Source: Cellulophaga sp. BC115SP (GTDB lineage: Bacteria; Bacteroidota; Bacteroidia; Cytophagales; Spirosomataceae). Taken from it: a stretch of 64,000 nucleotides of DNA. The translations under genes and the position numbers were made by a program. The stretch spans positions 62,001 through 126,000 of the forward strand of contig NZ_JAAALB010000008.1 of assembly GCF_009905545.1 (NCBI RefSeq), written 5' to 3'. Below the pieces are notes generated by a model. The model was not told the DNA's origin. It worked only from the letters and a program-made list of their open reading frames with translations, and did not search any database. Shown here piece by piece: positions 60,337 to 64,000 of the stretch (its first letter is position 1; each line of letters opens with the position of its first letter).

Positions 60337-61416
60337 TTATCTCCATTTTCCTAGCTCTAGGGTAATAATGCCTTTTGCTGACACAAGTGAAAGCGTTTGA
60401 TGACTCAAATCTCCAATCAATACAATATCGTTTAATGAGTTGTATGGCGTTGTTTGAAGTAATACCTTGACTTTTTCTAAGGTGTTGGTATTTATTTGCT
60501 TTTTGATTTTTCCACAAGCACAAGGTTGATTTCTGCGAAGTTCATTAAGTAAGGTTAATAAATCCGCTGTATCAACTACTCGATTTATTCTTCCCGCTTT
60601 TACTGCTTTTTCTACAGTATTGAGATAAAACTCGCGATAGGGTTCAAATTCAAATCTTAATACAGGGTATTTCTGAACCAAAGTTGCTCCATTCTTAAAA
60701 TATTGGATATGTCCAGGGTCCATAAAGCCTACAAAATTACCTCCCCAAGTGAGTCCATATTGAGCAGTGAGTGTATCCAAAGGTTTGTAGTTGGCAAGCG
60801 TATTCGAGATTCGGTGACCTCTAAAAATGGCAAAATCTGCAGCTAAACCAAAGTTATGCATAGATACAGGCGAGGCGGTACGTTTGCGAGATAGATATTT
60901 GCGTTGGTTGGCAATAGAGCGTAAATCAGAAATAACCTTGATACTACTGTGCTTTTCGGCCATTATGGTTTTGATAGAATCTCGTTTGGCTAGGAAAATG
61001 GCACGGTCATTTTCAAGAATTCTCGTCCAACGGTCGTACAAGTAATGAGGCGTATGAATGAGTGCTCCCAAATAAGCTTGCTCGACCCAAGTAGGTGTTA
61101 CTCCGATAGTTCCTGCTGGATTAGGTATCGCCGTGATTTGATTAAGCGAATCAAGCTTGTAAGCAGTCATTTCAACCTCCTGACGCACTCCCACTGTGGC
61201 TACGTAGATAGCAGTGGGTTTGATATTGAGTTGTAAAAAAGTATCTGTTTCATAAAAAGGATGCACCATGTCATAAATAGCCAAAGTGCTTACTTTTTGT
61301 GTGGTATCACAGCCTAGGTCTTGCCATGTGGCGTCTTCTACAGAATCTTTTAAAAAACTACAGGCAAGCAAAGAAAGAGATAATAAAGGCAATAATAGTT
61401 TAGGGATTCTTAACAT
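60337..61416 (-). CDS. lipoprotein with M15-type (D-Ala-D-Ala carboxypeptidase-like) domain
   Basis: A 359-residue protein. The signal peptide leads to a lipobox (SLSLLACS, Cys19). Later parts carry the M15 peptidase pattern: SMHNFGLAADFAIFRG (metal His and Asp in H-x6-D), LTWGGNFVGFMDPGHIQYF (second metal His in D-P-G-H-I-Q-Y). Such peptidases cut D-Ala bonds or cross-links in peptidoglycan in the periplasm. The N-terminal 150 residues are not recognised. It is next to the EamA gene on the same strand but 281 bp away, with a repeat between. Confidence 0.8.
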   Translation of the reverse strand: MLRIPKLLLPLLSLSLLACSFLKDSVEDATWQDLGCDTTQKVSTLAIYDMVHPFYETDTFLQLNIKPTAIYVATVGVRQEVEMTAYKLDSLNQITAIPNPAGTIGVTPTWVEQAYLGALIHTPHYLYDRWTRILENDRAIFLAKRDSIKTIMAEKHSSIKVISDLRSIANQRKYLSRKRTASPVSMHNFGLAADFAIFRGHRISNTLANYKPLDTLTAQYGLTWGGNFVGFMDPGHIQYFKNGATLVQKYPVLRFEFEPYREFYLNTVEKAVKAGRINRVVDTADLLTLLNELRRNQPCACGKIKKQINTNTLEKVKVLLQTTPYNSLNDIVLIGDLSHQTLSLVSAKGIITLELGKWR

Positions 61417-61532
61417 AAATAGCGTATCGGGATTATAATGGGCTTTCGGTTTTTTATGTGCATTAGGCCGTAAGTGTTCGGCAAAAAATATCTGTTTTGG
61501 GGACGACTAGATTGCGGATGAATTAACTACTT

Positions 61533-61650
61533 TTGGGGATTTTGGAAATGTAAGCTCCTCTATTTTGTAAAAAATTAAGGTATTTTACCTTATTTCCGAA
61601 ATCAGAAATCCCCAATCTGAAATTGTTTAAAATCCTTGGTACAGTACTAG
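61533..61650. repeat. inverted-repeat miniature element, copy 2
   Basis: Bases 61594-61650, read on the minus strand, match 32941-32997 at 53 of 57 positions. The similarity seems to continue through GTAAAATACCTT and GAGCTTACATTTCC to about 61540. The outer right end of copy 1 (ATCCTTCGTACA) is not kept here, so this copy is truncated or diverged. It lies between the EamA and M15 genes. Confidence 0.7.
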
Positions 61651-61697
61651 TTCACCATTCAACATTATTTCTTTAGCCAAATTAATTCAATTCGAGC

Positions 61698-62573
61698 CTA
61701 GGTTGATGATTTAGACTGAAATTTTTCTCGTTGTGCTACATAAAGACCCAAAATTACCAATGCCGTTCCTATGTAAGTATAAGTGGTAATAGGCTCTTCG
61801 AGGAGGACAGAGGCATATAAGAAACCAAAAATAGGGCACAAGAATAACCAAAGTGAAGCCTTGACTGCATCTGTTTTAAGCAAATATAACCAAAGCTGTA
61901 CTGCTGCAATAGACACTGGAACAACCAACCAAAATACCGAGCTCCAGAAGCGTACTGTATAGTGATTGTTTTCCCAGTCTGTCATCAAAAACGTAACAGG
62001 TAGCAACATGACGCCTCCTATAAGCACTTGCCAACCATTGATTGTCAATAATGGTAAATCCCATTTTTGTTGCGAATAATAAATCGTACCTACTGAATAG
62101 GAAATCATACTAGTTGCCAAAATCAATAGTCCATCTACGCTTGCGTAGCTTTTTACTAATAAAGGATAAGTCGCAATAGCTACGCCAGCAATCCCTAAAA
62201 TTAGTCCTGTTAGTTCTCCTTTTTTGATAGCTCGTTTCATCCAAATCGCAGAAATGACACTAATAATCAAAGGATTGGTAGCCGTAGAAAGCGAACCAAT
62301 ACCAGCAGAAACTTTTTTCATAGCCAAGACGAAGCATCCCAAATATAAGGTCACATTCAAAAAGCCGTAAATAGCTAGCTGTTGCCATTCTTTCCCTTGT
62401 GGGAGTCTAGATTTTTGGAAAATCAAACTCGCACTCAACATGATAAACCCCGCAATAAAGAATCGACAGTTGCCTATTACGAATGGCTGGGCATCTAATA
62501 ATCCAATTTTGGTCGCAGCCGATGCCGAAGCCCACAACATCGCAAAGAATAAGCCTGCAAGTATATTTTTCAT
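61698..62573 (-). CDS. EamA family (DMT) transporter
   Basis: A 291-residue membrane protein with about ten hydrophobic segments in two EamA halves (NILAGLFFAMLWASASAATKIGLL at the start, LGIAGVAIATYPLL at the end of half one, IFGFLYASVLLEEPITTYTYIGTALVILGLYV at the end). Such drug/metabolite transporters export amino acids, nucleotides or small metabolites; the substrate is not apparent. It lies 50 bp from def on the same strand, so is probably the second gene of that unit. Confidence 0.85.
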   Translation of the reverse strand: MKNILAGLFFAMLWASASAATKIGLLDAQPFVIGNCRFFIAGFIMLSASLIFQKSRLPQGKEWQQLAIYGFLNVTLYLGCFVLAMKKVSAGIGSLSTATNPLIISVISAIWMKRAIKKGELTGLILGIAGVAIATYPLLVKSYASVDGLLILATSMISYSVGTIYYSQQKWDLPLLTINGWQVLIGGVMLLPVTFLMTDWENNHYTVRFWSSVFWLVVPVSIAAVQLWLYLLKTDAVKASLWLFLCPIFGFLYASVLLEEPITTYTYIGTALVILGLYVAQREKFQSKSST

Positions 62574-62623
62574 GAGTAGTTACAAAAAATCCCAAATCTG
62601 TGTTATTAGATTTGGGATAGATG

Positions 62624-63199
62624 CTATTTGAATTTCATTTTATAGTCAACTTTTACCTTGCCTTTCGAAATGTCACTGAGCTTATTTTTAAGCATACGTT
62701 TTTTGACAGGACTAAGGTGGTCGGTAAACAAAATACCATCGATATGGTCGTATTCGTGTTGGATAATACGAGCTGCTAGACCTTCATAAACTTCTGTGTG
62801 TTCGTTCCAATCGGTATCGTAATAATGGATTTTTACAAATTCTGGTCTGTAAACATCTGCACGAATACCTGGGATAGACAAACAACCTTCTTCAAAACCC
62901 CACTCGTCGCCATCTTCTTCTAAGATTTCAGCATTGATGAATACTTTTTTGAAATCAACTACCGAAGGATCTTTATCTCTTTCGTCAAGATCTTCGCCTT
63001 CATTGAATGGGCGACCATCTACGACAAACATACGGATGCTCATACCAATTTGTGGAGCAGCCAAACCTACGCCAGAAGCCGCATACATGGTTTCGAACAT
63101 ATCTTCGGCTAATTGTTTAACATCAATCGAGCCTTTTTCAATATCTTCAGCTTCTTTTCTGAGAACGGGGTCGCCGTAAGGTATAATCGGATAAATCAT
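62624..63199 (-). CDS. def: peptide deformylase
   Basis: A 191-residue metalloenzyme that removes the formyl group from new proteins. All three motifs are visible: GVGLAAPQIG (motif 1), EEGCLSIPGIR (motif 2, metal Cys) and QHEYDHIDG (motif 3, metal HExxH). The length and the extra loop EGEDLDERDKDPSVV (about residues 70-84) fit the Bacteroidota type. A -7 box (TACCTTTG, minus strand 63274-63267) lies about 70 bp upstream. The gene stands before the EamA gene. Confidence 0.95.
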   Translation of the reverse strand: MIYPIIPYGDPVLRKEAEDIEKGSIDVKQLAEDMFETMYAASGVGLAAPQIGMSIRMFVVDGRPFNEGEDLDERDKDPSVVDFKKVFINAEILEEDGDEWGFEEGCLSIPGIRADVYRPEFVKIHYYDTDWNEHTEVYEGLAARIIQHEYDHIDGILFTDHLSPVKKRMLKNKLSDISKGKVKVDYKMKFK

Positions 63200-63326
63200 T
63201 GTGCTAATTTGCTTTGTGTATAGGTCCTATCATGAGGACTATCTTTGTTATTTCAGAATTTGGATGCAAAGGTACAGAAAAAACCAGCTTTGCACTACAC
63301 TTCTTTGCAATCTAGCTGAGCCTAAA

Positions 63327-64000
63327 TCAAGACTTTTGTTGAAAAGGTATCGCATGTTTTGTCAAAATAGCCTTTTTGTGTTGCTTAACTTCCGATTTGG
63401 CTTTGTGTCCCCAAATCCGCTCCTTTACTTTTTGATGCTCTTTTTCTATATCCATCAAAGGAAAAGGATAGGTTTTTCCGATTTCTATTTGATATAAATG
63501 CTGCTCCATAGGGGTCAATTTCCAAGGCTCATGAATCAATGCTACAGGACAATTGGCTAGCTCTGGAACCCATTGTTTGATAAAAATTCCCTCAGGGTCA
63601 TGATCTTGGGCTTGCTTGGTAGGGTTATAAATCCTGACGGTATTGATGCCTGTTACTCCAGCTTGCATTTGAATTTGTGGATAATGAATGCCAGGCTCAA
63701 AGTCTAGAAATTGTTGAGCCAAAAATAAAGCCGCTGGCTTCCAATGATAGGCAAGATTATGGGTCAAAAATGATACAAGCATAGCACGCATTCGAAAGTT
63801 GAGATACCCAGTACTTACCAAACAGCGCATACAAGCATCCACAAGAGGGTAGCCTGTTTGACCTTTTGTCCAAGCCTCAAAATGTTGATGATTATCAGAA
63901 AAAAATAAATCATCATATCCACGATTGAGGTTTTCAAACTCAATACGTTCTTCAGATTCAAATTTTTGGATAAAATGACAATGCCAGCGTAGTCTCGAAC
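63327..64000 (-). CDS. photolyase/cryptochrome family protein (3' part, partial at the window edge)
   Basis: The frame is open from the window edge to its stop at 63327. The visible 224 residues include [12 protein letters not shown], then a [36 protein letters not shown] stretch, the FAD-binding signature of photolyases and cryptochromes. It runs from the FAD-binding domain to the C-terminus. Whether it is a CPD photolyase or a cryptochrome cannot be told from this part. A longer start than the GTG at 63842 is certain, since motifs continue upstream to base 64000. Confidence 0.85.
   Translation of the reverse strand, partial: SRLRWHCHFIQKFESEERIEFENLNRGYDDLFFSDNHQHFEAWTKGQTGYPLVDACMRCLVSTGYLNFRMRAMLVSFLTHNLAYHWKPAALFLAQQFLDFEPGIHYPQIQMQAGVTGINTVRIYNPTKQAQDHDPEGIFIKQWVPELANCPVALIHEPWKLTPMEQHLYQIEIGKTYPFPLMDIEKEHQKVKERIWGHKAKSEVKQHKKAILTKHAIPFQQKS

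Noticed and set aside
1-64000. CRISPR arrays, intact insertion sequences, prophage genes, rRNA and tRNA
   Set aside because: I looked for repeat-spacer periodicity, transposase motifs and RNA gene signatures and saw none.

Overview
The window is AT-rich bacterial chromosome from a member of the Bacteroidota, most likely the order Cytophagales (a Spirosomataceae-like genome such as Flectobacillus or Arcicella; the genus is inference). The case rests on three things. Five secreted proteins end in type IX secretion system (T9SS) C-terminal signals: two of the gliding-motility/CHU_C type B form and three of the type A form. Several promoters match the Bacteroidota pattern TTTG-N18-20-TAnnTTTG. 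Lipoproteins and gene neighbours such as BatA-like, FkbM and DUF4230 proteins are typical of the phylum. I see no rRNA, tRNA, CRISPR array, prophage or intact insertion sequence. Most of the window is ordinary chromosomal core, broken up by intergenic hairpin repeats.

Layout. 1-10.7 kb is a surface-polysaccharide neighbourhood: four glycosyltransferases of families GT2/GT4, a GT87-type membrane transferase, a polysaccharide deacetylase, an FkbM methyltransferase and an MsbA-type exporter. A divergent XRE regulator/lipoprotein pair sits inside it. 10.8-11.9 kb holds nuoC and nuoB without the rest of complex I. 12.2-17.4 kb holds two large paralogous T9SS type B proteins. 17.9-23.5 kb holds recG, a DUF3050 protein, adk and obgE. 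23.6-27.6 kb is a 1323-residue Ig-like repeat protein with a type A signal. 28-33.7 kb holds an RmlD-like reductase, a small HMA-like anchored protein, a lipoprotein made of two fused truncated haemoglobin domains, hemA and a DUF4230 protein. 33.8-39.3 kb holds tyrA, an aminotransferase, recX and nrdA, all on the minus strand. 40.1-48.4 kb holds rpmE2, a GlmU-like protein, holB, hemC, a cyclophilin, yggS, a coiled-coil protein and rpsF-rpsR-rplI. 48.6-54.6 kb has two tandem paralogous SGNH/sialate-esterase-like T9SS proteins. 54.7-64 kb holds a peroxiredoxin, a BatA-domain protein, greA, fmt, an M15 peptidase lipoprotein, an EamA transporter, def and the 3' part of a photolyase gene.

The strongest non-coding find is upstream of the aminotransferase-tyrA operon (35.9-36.13 kb, minus strand). 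A consensus promoter is followed directly by an 18-codon leader ORF with five Tyr codons, then an antiterminator arm that starts at the leader stop codon, then an intrinsic terminator sharing sequence with it. This is the layout of a tyrosine-responsive ribosome-mediated attenuator in front of tyrosine biosynthesis genes. Two other leaders look regulatory. greA has a promoter, an 11-codon ORF and an intrinsic terminator about 120 nt before its start codon. rpmE2 (ribosomal protein L31) has a folded leader of about 150 nt. Other items are a pair of 14-bp palindromes, 21 bp apart, between the XRE regulator and its divergent lipoprotein, and several families of short inverted intergenic repeats, one of which creates a false N-terminal extension of the DUF4230 gene.

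Gene functions come from recognising motifs by eye. No database search was run, and coordinates of hairpins and promoters were counted by hand.
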